DNA from: Niveispirillum irakense DSM 11586
GTDB lineage: Bacteria; Pseudomonadota; Alphaproteobacteria; Azospirillales; Azospirillaceae
Direction of reading: 5' to 3'
DNA: 64,000 bases
Assembly: GCF_000429645.1 (NCBI RefSeq)
Contig: NZ_AUCG01000020.1
Span: 186,001 to 250,000 of the forward strand
In this document: piece by piece, positions 43,492-51,440 of the stretch
How positions within the stretch are numbered: position 1 is the stretch's first letter
Layout: every line of letters begins with the position of its first letter
Notes under the pieces: generated by a model
What the model saw: the letters and a program-made list of their open reading frames with translations, nothing else
Database searches by the model: none
What the model was told of the DNA's origin: nothing
Made by a program: the position numbers and the translations under genes

Positions 43492-43647
43492 TTTCTTCCC
43501 TCTCTCTGGAACGGTGGCCCTGCGGGTCTGTTGCAATTGAACCTTCCGGAGATCATCGTCTTATTGATTTGTCGCAATGCGTCATGAGGCCGGTTTCCTT
43601 AAATCAGGAAACTGTTTTCGCCTGTTGCTGTCACCTGGAGTAACGGC

Positions 43648-44649
43648 ATGCGCGCCGCACCTGTTCTTGTCGTCATCGCCCTGGCCGCCTTAGGTGGTGC
43701 CGGATTCCTTTATTGGCAGAACAGCCGCGCCGGACAATTGCCGGCCGGGCTGGCCACCGCCAATGGAAGGATGGAGGTTGAACGGTTCGACATTGCCACC
43801 AAGCTTCCCGGCAGGCTGGCGGAGGTGAAGGTCCGGGAAGGCGATGCTGTGGCGGCCGGTGCCATCATTGCCACCATGGATGAGACGGAATTGCGGGCCC
43901 AGCTTGCCGCGGCCAAGGCCTCTGTCCGCCGTGCCGAACAGGGGGTGGCCCAGACCCAGGCCGAGGTTGCCGTCCGTCAGGCGGAATATCGCCTGTCAGG
44001 GATCGAACTGCGCCGGGTGCAGGAACTGGCCCGCACCTCTGCCGCCCCGGCCATGGAGGTGGATCGGCGCAAGGCACAGAATGATGTGAACCGCGCGACG
44101 ATGGATGCGGCGCAGGCTGCCGTCGGTGATGCCGAGGCGGCTGTGGAGGCCGCCCAGGCCCAGGTGGCGCAGATTGAGGCCAACCTGAAGGAAATGGTGC
44201 TCTATTCCCCGGTCGCCGGTCGGATCGAATATAAGCTGGCCCATTCCGGGGAAGTGCTGGGCGCAGGTGGTCGCGTCGTGACCCTGCTGGACCTCAGCGA
44301 TGTCTATATGACCATCTTCCTGCCGACATCCCAGGCCGGCCGTGTGGCCCATGGGTCGGAAGCGCGGATCGTGCTGGATGCCGCCCCCACCTATGTCATC
44401 CCGGCCCGCGTCAGCTTCGTGGCGGCGGAGGCCCAGTTCACGCCCAAGACGGTGGAAACATCGGATGAGCGGGAAAAGCTGATGTACCGGGTCAAGCTGT
44501 CGGTTGATCCGCAATTGCTGGAAACCTATCGCGAGTATGTCCGCGCTGGACTGACCGGCCAGGGCTATGTGCTGACGGGGGAGGGGGCTTCATGGCCGGA
44601 GCGGCTGGCCGTGCGGCTGCCGCCCAAGCCGGGCGAGGCGACGAAATAA
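43648..44649 (+). CDS. HlyD-family periplasmic adaptor of ABC exporter
   Basis: A 333-aa membrane-fusion protein. One N-terminal anchor (APVLVVIALAALGGAGFLYW), a biotinyl-lipoyl half (IATKLPGRLAEVKVREGDAVAAGAIIATMDETELRAQL), a long Ala/Gln-rich coiled coil (residues about 85-190), the second lipoyl half (YSPVAGRIEYKLAHSGEVLGAGGRVVTLLDL), then a beta-barrel. TGGAG precedes the ATG. It is first in a three-gene operon with a double-NBD ABC protein and a permease, matching the E. coli YhiI-RbbA-YhhJ set. It bridges the inner-membrane pump toward an outer-membrane channel. Confidence 0.92.
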   Translation: MRAAPVLVVIALAALGGAGFLYWQNSRAGQLPAGLATANGRMEVERFDIATKLPGRLAEVKVREGDAVAAGAIIATMDETELRAQLAAAKASVRRAEQGVAQTQAEVAVRQAEYRLSGIELRRVQELARTSAAPAMEVDRRKAQNDVNRATMDAAQAAVGDAEAAVEAAQAQVAQIEANLKEMVLYSPVAGRIEYKLAHSGEVLGAGGRVVTLLDLSDVYMTIFLPTSQAGRVAHGSEARIVLDAAPTYVIPARVSFVAAEAQFTPKTVETSDEREKLMYRVKLSVDPQLLETYREYVRAGLTGQGYVLTGEGASWPERLAVRLPPKPGEATK

Positions 44650-44661
44650 GGCGGCCGGATC

Positions 44662-47373
44662 ATGGCTGAACCCGCCGTCACCCTGGCAGGATTGTCCCAT
44701 CGCTATGGCGACAAGCTGGCGCTGACTGATGTCGACCTGACCATTCCCGCCGGGGCAACGGTGGCGGTGATCGGCCCGGACGGGGTGGGCAAATCCACCC
44801 TGCTGGGGCTGATTGCCGGGGTGCGGCAGGTGCAGCAGGGGCAGGTCGGTGTGTTGGGCGGTGATATGCGCGACGCCGCCCATCGCGACCGCGCTTCCCA
44901 CCGCATCGCCTATATGCCCCAGGGGCTGGGCCGCAACCTCTACCCCACCTTGTCGGTGGCGGAGAATATCGACTTTTTCGGTCGGCTGTTCGGCCAGTCG
45001 GCGGCGGAACGCCGGGCCCGGATCGACCGGTTGTTGCATGCCACGGGCCTGCACCCGTTCCCCGACCGGCCCGCCGGCAAATTGTCGGGCGGCATGAAGC
45101 AGAAATTATCGCTCTGCTGTTCGCTGATCCATGATCCTGACCTGCTGATCCTGGACGAGCCGACAACGGGCGTGGACCCCCTGTCGCGCCGGCAATTCTG
45201 GGGTTTGATCGACACGATCCAGGCTGAGCGGCCGGGCATGAGTGTCATCGTTGCCACCGCCTATATGGAAGAAGCCGCCCGCTTCCAGTATCTGGTGCTG
45301 GTGGATGGCGGGCGGGTGCTGGCGGCGGGCCCGATCCGCGACGTGCTGGAGAAGGCCGGGGCCGCCACGCCGGAGGAGGCCTTCGCCAAACTGGCCGCCG
45401 GTGGCGAGGTGGAAACGCTGGTCATGCCGCCGCGCGTGGACCATGCGGGGCCGGATGCCATCGTTGCCGAAGGGCTGACCCGTCGTTTCGGCGCCTTCAC
45501 CGCCGTGGATAATGTCAGCTTCCGCATTGGGCGGGGGGAGATTTTCGGCTTCCTCGGGTCCAATGGCTGCGGCAAGACGACGACGATGAAGATGTTGACC
45601 GGGCTGCTGCCGGCCAGCGAGGGCACGGCCAGCCTGCTGGGCCGCCCCATCGGCAAGGCCGATATGGAGACAAAGCTGCGCGTCGGCTACATGTCGCAGG
45701 GCTTCTCGCTGTATGAGGAACTGAGCGTCCGGGCCAACCTGATGCTGCATGCAAGGCTCTACCGGGTGCCGCGCGGGGAGCGTAATGCCCGTGTCGATCA
45801 GGCGCTGGACCAGTTCGGTCTGGCGGATGTGCCGGAAGCCCTGCCCGCCGATCTGCCGCTGGGTATCCGCCAGCGCCTGCAACTGGCGGCCGCCTGCCTG
45901 CATAAGCCGGATGTGCTGATCCTGGACGAGCCGACATCCGGCGTCGATCCGGTGGCGCGGGACCTGTTCTGGCACCATCTGGCCGACCTGTCGCGACGCG
46001 ATGGCGTGACGATCTTTGTTTCCACCCATTTCATGAACGAGGCGGAGCGCTGCGACCGTATCTCCCTGATGCATGCGGGCCGCGTCCTGGCCGTTGGGAC
46101 CCCGGCTGAACTGCGCGCGGCAAAAGGGGAAGGCACGCTGGAAGATGCCTTCATCGCCTATCTGGAAGAGGCATCGCCCAGCGAGGCCAGCACTGCCCCC
46201 CCGCCGCTGGAAGTCGATGGAGGGCAGGAGGAGCGCCAGGGGCTGGCGCAGAGCTTCGGTCGCATCTGGGCCTTCGCCCGGCGGGAATTGATGGAGGTGC
46301 TGCGCGACCGGGTGCGGCTGGCCTTTGCCCTGTTGGGCCCGCTGATCCTGCTGCTGACCTTCGGTTTCGGCATCACCTTTGATGTTGAGAACCTGCCCTA
46401 TGCCGTCTATGACCGCGACCAGAGCCTGGAAAGCCGGCAATTGGTGGAGAACCTGTCCGGCTCCCGCTATTTCCAGGAAAAGGCGCCGATTTTCAGCGAT
46501 GCCGATATTGAACGCCGGCTGCGCAACGGTGAGCTGCGCCTTGTCGTTGCTATCCCGCCTTCCTTCGGACGCGACCTTTTGCGGGGATACCAGCCGGAAC
46601 TGGCCGTCTATCTGGATGGAGCCATGCCCTTCCGGGCGGAAACGGCGCGCGGATATGTCCAGGGCATCGCCCAGCGCTATGTCCAGGATCTGGCCCGCCG
46701 CTCCACCCGGCCGGAGAGCGTATCCGCCTTGCCGCTGATTGAGCCGCGCTTCCGCTATAACCAGTCGTTTGAGAGTACCCACGCCATCCTGCCCGGTGTC
46801 ATCATGGTGGTGATGATGCTGATCCCGGCCATGCTGACGGCCATCGGCGTGGTGCGGGAGCGGGAGATCGGCTCCATCAGCAATCTCTACGCCTCTCCCG
46901 GATCGGTGTCGGAATTTCTGTTGGGCAAGCAGATGCCCTATGTGCTGGTCGGCTTTACCAGTTTCCTGTCACTGATCACGGTCGCCGCCTTCCTGTTCGG
47001 GGTGACGGTGAACGGGTCGCTGGCGGCCCTGCTTCTGGGTGCCCTGCTTTATGTGATGGCGGCAACAGGGTTGGGGCTGCTGGTATCCACCTTCGTACGC
47101 ACACAGGTGGCTGCGATCATTGTCACCGCCATTGTCTGCACCGTGCCGGCGGTGAATTTTTCAGGGTTTCTCTATCCGGCGGCGGCGCTGGAAGGGGGCG
47201 CGGCGATCCTGGGTCATGGGTTCCCCTCGCTCTGGTTCCAGAGCATCAGCCTGGGCACCTTCGCCAAGGCGCGGGATTTCGGCGCCTTCCACCTTCAGTT
47301 CATTCTGCTGGGTCTGTTCGCTCTGGTCTTCATGATTGCGGCCTCGCTGCTGCTCCGCAAGCAGGAGAAGTGA
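44662..47373 (+). CDS. RbbA/YhiH-type ABC transporter, two ATPase domains fused to a permease
   Basis: 903 aa. The first ATPase has Walker A GPDGVGKSTLLG, signature LSGGMKQKLSL and Walker B LLILDEPTTGVDP. The second has GSNGCGKTTTMKM, a degenerate signature LPLGIRQRLQLAA, and VLILDEPTSGVDP. The C-terminal ABC-2 permease (from about residue 540) has a TM near 550-570, a large extracytoplasmic loop, and five more helices ending LLLRKQEK. GPDGVGKS in the first site is typical of RbbA proteins. It exports an unknown substrate together with the adjacent adaptor and permease. Twelve bp after the adaptor stop. Confidence 0.92.
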   Translation: MAEPAVTLAGLSHRYGDKLALTDVDLTIPAGATVAVIGPDGVGKSTLLGLIAGVRQVQQGQVGVLGGDMRDAAHRDRASHRIAYMPQGLGRNLYPTLSVAENIDFFGRLFGQSAAERRARIDRLLHATGLHPFPDRPAGKLSGGMKQKLSLCCSLIHDPDLLILDEPTTGVDPLSRRQFWGLIDTIQAERPGMSVIVATAYMEEAARFQYLVLVDGGRVLAAGPIRDVLEKAGAATPEEAFAKLAAGGEVETLVMPPRVDHAGPDAIVAEGLTRRFGAFTAVDNVSFRIGRGEIFGFLGSNGCGKTTTMKMLTGLLPASEGTASLLGRPIGKADMETKLRVGYMSQGFSLYEELSVRANLMLHARLYRVPRGERNARVDQALDQFGLADVPEALPADLPLGIRQRLQLAAACLHKPDVLILDEPTSGVDPVARDLFWHHLADLSRRDGVTIFVSTHFMNEAERCDRISLMHAGRVLAVGTPAELRAAKGEGTLEDAFIAYLEEASPSEASTAPPPLEVDGGQEERQGLAQSFGRIWAFARRELMEVLRDRVRLAFALLGPLILLLTFGFGITFDVENLPYAVYDRDQSLESRQLVENLSGSRYFQEKAPIFSDADIERRLRNGELRLVVAIPPSFGRDLLRGYQPELAVYLDGAMPFRAETARGYVQGIAQRYVQDLARRSTRPESVSALPLIEPRFRYNQSFESTHAILPGVIMVVMMLIPAMLTAIGVVREREIGSISNLYASPGSVSEFLLGKQMPYVLVGFTSFLSLITVAAFLFGVTVNGSLAALLLGALLYVMAATGLGLLVSTFVRTQVAAIIVTAIVCTVPAVNFSGFLYPAAALEGGAAILGHGFPSLWFQSISLGTFAKARDFGAFHLQFILLGLFALVFMIAASLLLRKQEK

Positions 47374-47374
47374 G

Positions 47375-48499
47375 ATGCGTCGCTGGCTTGCCGCCGTCTT
47401 TCATCTGGGGATCAAGGAACTGGCATCCGTCCTGGCGGATAAGGTGCTGATGGTCTTCATCGTCTATTGCTTCACCGTGTCCGTCTATACGGTAGCGACG
47501 GGGGTGAAGACCGATGTGTCCTATGCCCGTGTTGCCATTGTCGATGCTGACAGGTCCGCCCTGTCCCATCGCATCCGGGATGCGCTGCTGCCGCCCTATT
47601 TCGCCCGCCCGGACCTGATCGATCGGGCACAGGTTGATCCCGCCATGGATGAGGGCACATATGCCTTCGTGCTGGACCTGCCGCCCGATCTGGAGGCCGA
47701 CCTGCGCCGGGGCCACCAGCCGACCATCCAGTTGAATATTGATGCCACGGCCATGACCATGGCCGGGCTCGGCTCTGCCTATATCCAGGCCATCATCAAC
47801 CAGGAGGTGGTGGCGGCGCTGAACCCCCAGGCCGTGGACGCGACACCGGTGAAACTGGTGACCCGGACCTATTTCAACCCCAACCTTGAAGGCATGTGGT
47901 TCCAGTCGGTGATGGCGGTGATCCAGTACATCACCATCCTGGCCCTGCTGCTGGTGGGCGCGGCGGTGATCCGGGAGCGCGAACATGGCACGATTGAGCA
48001 TCTGCTGGTGATGCCGGTAGGCGCGTCGGAGATTGCGGCGGCGAAAATCTGGGCCAATGGCCTGGTGATCCTGGTGGCGACGGGCCTGTCGCTTCTGTTC
48101 GTCGTCCAGCTCTGGCTGGGGGTGCCGATTGAGGGGTCGATCCTGCTGTTCCTGGCCGGGGTGGCGCTTTACCTGTTCGCCGTCACCTCCATGGCCATCC
48201 TGCTGGCTACGGTGACGCGCTCCATGGCGCAGTTTTCCCTGGTGGCCATCCCCGTTTTCCTGGTGTTGAACATGCTGTCGGGCGCGACATCGCCGCTGGA
48301 AAGCATGCCGCAGGTGCTGCGATGGCTGATCCAGGTCTCCCCCACCATGCACTTTGTCCAACTGGCCCAGGCCATCCTTTATCGGGGTGCCGGCCTGTCG
48401 GCCGTCTGGCCGCAGATGCTGATCCTGTCAGGCCTGGGTGCGGCCTTCCTGGCCGTGGCATTGCCGCAATTCCGCGCCATGCTGGCCCGCAGCCAGTAG
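47375..48499 (+). CDS. ABC-2 type permease (YhhJ-like)
   Basis: A 374-aa membrane protein starting MRRWLAAVFHLGIKELASVLADKVLM. TM1 near 25-45, a periplasmic domain (VAIVDADRSALSHRIRDALLPPYF, FVLDLPPDLEADL), then five or six helices with the ABC-2 motif VIREREHGTIEHLLVMPV, and SPTMHFVQLAQAILYRGAGL near the end. The ATG at 47375 follows the ABC protein stop (47373) by one base. It is the half-transporter partner of the RbbA-type protein. Confidence 0.92.
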   Translation: MRRWLAAVFHLGIKELASVLADKVLMVFIVYCFTVSVYTVATGVKTDVSYARVAIVDADRSALSHRIRDALLPPYFARPDLIDRAQVDPAMDEGTYAFVLDLPPDLEADLRRGHQPTIQLNIDATAMTMAGLGSAYIQAIINQEVVAALNPQAVDATPVKLVTRTYFNPNLEGMWFQSVMAVIQYITILALLLVGAAVIREREHGTIEHLLVMPVGASEIAAAKIWANGLVILVATGLSLLFVVQLWLGVPIEGSILLFLAGVALYLFAVTSMAILLATVTRSMAQFSLVAIPVFLVLNMLSGATSPLESMPQVLRWLIQVSPTMHFVQLAQAILYRGAGLSAVWPQMLILSGLGAAFLAVALPQFRAMLARSQ

Positions 48500-48512
48500 G
48501 GTGATAGTCGGG

Positions 48513-48866
48513 TCAGCAGGCCCGTTCCACCAGTTCAACCCTGTGCCCTTCCGGGTCCAGTAATACGGCGCGTTTACCCCACCGTGTCACCCGCGGCGGT
48601 GTCAGTATGGCGGTGGTCTCCACCTGCCGGACGACATCCTCGACATGGTCGACGGTAAAGCCGATCCGGGTGCCTGTGGTGGTGTCTGCGTCCTCTTCCA
48701 GCGGATAAATCTCCAGCACGGCACCGCCCAGGTCGCAGGCATGATGGCGGGGGCCGGCGCCATGTTGTTCTTCTTCAAACCGCAGTCCCAGACCGGCATA
48801 GAAATGGGCCAGCCGTTCCGGCTCCCGCGCCCGCAGGACGACAAGGTTCAGGGCGATCATGCTCAT
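48513..48866 (-). CDS. VOC-family (glyoxalase-like) protein
   Basis: A 117-aa vicinal-oxygen-chelate fold: MIALNLVVLRAREPERLAHFYAGLGL opening, acidic metal-ligand Glu in LEIYPLE, GFTVDHVEDVVRQV, and RVTRWGKRAVLLDPEGHRVELVE as the terminal beta-alpha-beta unit with ligand Glu. The function may be lyase, dioxygenase or fosfomycin/bleomycin-type binding; sequence alone does not decide. It overlaps the upstream HTH gene by 4 bp (ATGA), so both are in one transcript. It is convergent with the ABC operon. Confidence 0.85.
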   Translation of the reverse strand: MSMIALNLVVLRAREPERLAHFYAGLGLRFEEEQHGAGPRHHACDLGGAVLEIYPLEEDADTTTGTRIGFTVDHVEDVVRQVETTAILTPPRVTRWGKRAVLLDPEGHRVELVERAC

Positions 48867-49399
48867 GCAGCACCCTTTTCCCGGACCGGAACGATAGTGG
48901 CCTCGAAATCATCGAACCGGACTTTCACCTCCAACTGGCCGCCCATGGCGCTGACATAATCCGCCAGGGTGCTGAGTTTCACGTCGCTACGCTGTTCGGT
49001 CCTCGACACAGCGCTTTGCTGCACGCTCAGGCTGGATGCCAGGGCAACCTGTGAAATACCAACCAGATTGCGCAATTCATCAAGATACATCGGGCGCAGC
49101 GCTGCATCCCCGGCAGGCACGATTGTCAGAAGTTGTCCGATGCGGGCAATGGCGCGGTCGGCGCTGCGATAGAGTTCATTGGGCTGGTCGCCATAGCCAT
49201 CGCCCTGGGTGAAAAGGCCAAATCCCCGATCCGGTCGCCAGACCAGTGTGATCAGCCGTTCCGGTTCATGGCTGGCATCGCGGATATCGACCCACCATTC
49301 CCCGTCGGGGTTCAGCGGTGCGTCCAGGCTGATCATCGCATCCGGGCACGCATGCAGAACCCCGTCCCGGAGACGGGCCACCTGTTCAGGAACCTTCAT
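48863..49399 (-). CDS. Regulator with C-terminal XRE helix-turn-helix
   Basis: 178 aa from MKVPEQVARL. The N-terminal 100 residues are an unusual domain (PLNPDGEWWVDIRD, LITLVWRPDRGFGLFTQGDGYGDQPNELYRSADRAIARI). The C-terminal 65 residues are XRE-like: DELRNLVGISQVALASSLSVQQSAVSRTEQRSDVKLSTLADYVSAMGG, followed by LEVKVRFDDFEATI. This 'domain first, HTH last' layout occurs in antitoxin-like regulators. It is preceded 13 bp upstream by an unknown 113-aa gene and followed by the VOC gene with overlap. GAGGAG lies 8 nt before the start. Confidence 0.82.
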   Translation of the reverse strand: MKVPEQVARLRDGVLHACPDAMISLDAPLNPDGEWWVDIRDASHEPERLITLVWRPDRGFGLFTQGDGYGDQPNELYRSADRAIARIGQLLTIVPAGDAALRPMYLDELRNLVGISQVALASSLSVQQSAVSRTEQRSDVKLSTLADYVSAMGGQLEVKVRFDDFEATIVPVREKGAA

Positions 49400-49412
49400 T
49401 GCCACTCTCTCC

Positions 49413-49754
49413 TCAGGCGCCTGACCCGCCGCGCTTATAAAAGACGCAGCGTCGGCTCAGGTCCTGTATCTCAATCGACCCATCAAGGCCGACATAGGTG
49501 TAATGTCCACGGTTCCGGAAAAGGCGATAGCCTTCCCGGTTACTCTTCCGCTCACTGTCGGGTTGCGGTGGATACATTCTGCCGTCAGCGGGCCACATAT
49601 CCGGATGATAAGGCAGCCCTGAATGCACATCCTCCACCGCGTTCAATGTCTCTGCGATCAGTGTAAGCGCCGCATGATCGGTGCTTACGGCTGGCGCTTC
49701 GTCCAATCGCTGCAAAAACGCCCTCAGGCGGAATTCCTTCGATTGGACCGACAT
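49413..49754 (-). CDS. Hypothetical protein, first gene of the HTH/VOC operon
   Basis: 113 aa from MSVQSKEFRLRAFLQRLDEAP. Soluble, no known domain. The N-terminal half is helical (LTLIAETLNAVEDVHSG); the C-terminal half is aromatic and basic (REGYRLFRNRGHYTYVGLDGSIEIQ, then RCVFYKRGG). A GGAGGG site supports the ATG at 49754. The order (small unknown protein then HTH protein, 13 bp apart) resembles reverse-order toxin-antitoxin modules, but no toxin family motif is visible. Two TGAATATT direct repeats lie just upstream. Confidence 0.7.
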   Translation of the reverse strand: MSVQSKEFRLRAFLQRLDEAPAVSTDHAALTLIAETLNAVEDVHSGLPYHPDMWPADGRMYPPQPDSERKSNREGYRLFRNRGHYTYVGLDGSIEIQDLSRRCVFYKRGGSGA

Positions 49755-49765
49755 ATTCCCTCCAT

Positions 49766-49789
49766 TGAATATTCTCTGCAATGAATATT
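49766..49789. promoter_or_regulatory. Direct repeats upstream of the HTH operon
   Basis: TGAATATT occurs at 49766-49773 and 49782-49789, 16 bp apart, about 12-35 bp before the first gene. This is a likely site for the operon's own HTH protein or part of its promoter. Confidence 0.4.
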
Positions 49790-49922
49790 TTTCAAGGGTT
49801 CCGGCGCTGCCGCCTTCCTATGGGGCATACCTGCTGCTTGCATTTATCAAAATAATTAACCAAAAAGGATATTTCGACAACAAAACTGCTTTTATTGAGT
49901 GATCTATATTTGTTGATAACAA

Positions 49923-49956
49923 AAAAGGCGGATAGCGCTGACGCTGTCCGCCTTTT
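49923..49956 (-). terminator. Terminator of the alcohol dehydrogenase gene
   Basis: AAAAGGCGGATAGCG, loop CTGA, CGCTGTCCGCCTTTT: 15-bp stem with one wobble. Read leftward it ends in a run of six U, 25 bp after the adh stop. Confidence 0.85.
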
Positions 49957-49980
49957 CTAAGAGTTAATTAAAAGCAGGTG

Positions 49981-51006
49981 TCAGGGCGTTACCACCACGC
50001 GCCCGTCGATCTGTCCCTCGCGCAGGCGGTTCAGCACGCCGTTGATATCGTCCAGACCTTCAACGGCGACCGTGGCCTTAACCTTGCCTTCGCCGGCAAA
50101 CATCAGGGCTTCCGCCAGATCGGCGCGGGTGCCGACGATGGAGCCGCGGATGGTGATACGGTTCAGCACCACGTCGAAGATCGGCACCGGGAAATTGCCC
50201 GGCGGCAGGCCAACCAGCGACACCGTGCCATGGCGCCGCGCCATGCCGATGGCTTGACCGAAAGCGGATTGGCTGACGGCCGTGACCAGCACGCCATGGG
50301 CGCCGCCGATGGTGCGGCGGATTTCTTCCACCGGGTTCACCTGGGTGGCATTGATGGTCAGGTCGGCCCCCAGGCTGCGGGCGAGATCCAGCTTGCTGTC
50401 GGCAACATCAATGGCGGCGACATGCAGCCCCATGGCCTTGGCATATTGCACGGCCACATGGCCCAACCCGCCAATACCGCTGATGGCCACCCACTGGCCG
50501 GGCCGGGCTTCTGTTTCCTTCAACCCCTTATAGACCGTGACGCCGGCGCACAGGATCGGCGCGATGTCGGTGAAGGAAACATCCTTGGGCAGATGGCCGA
50601 CAAAGTTCGGATCGGCCAGCACATATTCTGCATAACCACCATTGACCGAGTAACCGGTATTCTGCTGGGATTCGCACAGCGTTTCCCAGCCCGTCATGCA
50701 ATGTTCGCAGTGACCGCAGGCGGTATAGAGCCAGGGCACGCCCACCCGGTCGCCTTCGCGCACCTGGGTCACACCTTCGCCGACCGCTGCGACGGTACCC
50801 ACCCCTTCATGGCCGGGAATGAAAGGCAGCGGCGGCTTCACCGGCCAGTCACCATCGGCCGCGTGCAGATCGGTATGGCAGACGCCGGACGCGGCAATCT
50901 TCACCAGGATCTGGCCACGACCAGGACGGGGCAGCGTTACCTCTTCCAGCGACAGCGGCTTGCCATAGGCATGGACGACAGCGGCCTTCATCTTCTGCGG
51001 CAGCAT
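49981..51006 (-). CDS. adhP: Zinc-dependent alcohol dehydrogenase (AdhP-type)
   Basis: 341 aa. Catalytic zinc: Cys in [15 protein letters not shown] and His-Glu in PGHEGVG. Structural zinc lobe: [16 protein letters not shown] (four Cys). NAD site: [19 protein letters not shown] with an acidic AIDVADSK after it, favouring NAD+. The [27 protein letters not shown] segment is typical of AdhP ethanol dehydrogenases. The start at 51006 has GAGGAG nearby; the Met at 50991 is an alternative and the frame opens at 51051. An aldehyde dehydrogenase gene 3 kb away could take the product. Confidence 0.93.
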   Translation of the reverse strand: MLPQKMKAAVVHAYGKPLSLEEVTLPRPGRGQILVKIAASGVCHTDLHAADGDWPVKPPLPFIPGHEGVGTVAAVGEGVTQVREGDRVGVPWLYTACGHCEHCMTGWETLCESQQNTGYSVNGGYAEYVLADPNFVGHLPKDVSFTDIAPILCAGVTVYKGLKETEARPGQWVAISGIGGLGHVAVQYAKAMGLHVAAIDVADSKLDLARSLGADLTINATQVNPVEEIRRTIGGAHGVLVTAVSQSAFGQAIGMARRHGTVSLVGLPPGNFPVPIFDVVLNRITIRGSIVGTRADLAEALMFAGEGKVKATVAVEGLDDINGVLNRLREGQIDGRVVVTP

Positions 51007-51108
51007 GGCTGGCACTCCTCTCCATTGGGAAACGTGCCGGGAATGAACCATGCCTTGGGGACTGGGGCCTTGATCCAGCGCAATTAGGCCAGATTGATCT
51101 TGTTAAGA

Positions 51109-51213
51109 TCACAGGCCAGGGGAGGAAAGAAAGGCAACCAGCGCCAGCCCCAGCAACGAGCCCATGGCGGTGAGCATGAAGGGCAGGGTGGCCGGATCTG
51201 GGTGTGTGGTCAT
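51109..51213 (-). CDS. Candidate 34-aa single-span membrane peptide
   Basis: MTTHPDPATLPFMLTA followed by MGSLLGLALVAFLSSPGL: one hydrophobic helix (residues about 11-31) with a short polar N-terminus. It fills the otherwise geneless 430-bp stretch between adhP and the antiporter gene. A Fur-like box lies about 30 bp upstream of the start. The ribosome site is weak (GGAT), so this is tentative; it was found by reading the strand directly. Confidence 0.35.
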   Translation of the reverse strand: MTTHPDPATLPFMLTAMGSLLGLALVAFLSSPGL

Positions 51214-51242
51214 CGCGATATCCAGGGCTTAATGGAGGGATT

Positions 51243-51261
51243 AGTATTAATAATCATTCTC
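51243..51261. promoter_or_regulatory. Fur-like box
   Basis: The stretch TATTAATAATCATTCTC (51245-51261) matches 14 of 17 aligned positions of the Fur consensus by hand count. It is the most AT-rich part of the gap between adhP and the antiporter gene. Confidence 0.4.
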
Positions 51262-51440
51262 ATTTCCGCAAGCCAAAACCCGCCTGACCGATGGTGCCAC
51301 CACCTTTATGTCACCTTTCGCGCCTGCTTTGCCTTAAATGCACCTGGATGCAACCTGATATCTTTATCATGAACAGCGCGACGAAAAGCGGATGCCAAGC
51401 GTTAAGGAAAGCAGCCGCATAAAAGGGGATAGGAACTTCG

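Noticed and set aside
51094-51372. 92-codon plus-strand ORF in the adhP-antiporter gap
   Set aside because: Composition is not protein-like and no ribosome site is evident; the minus-strand 34-aa ORF is the better candidate.
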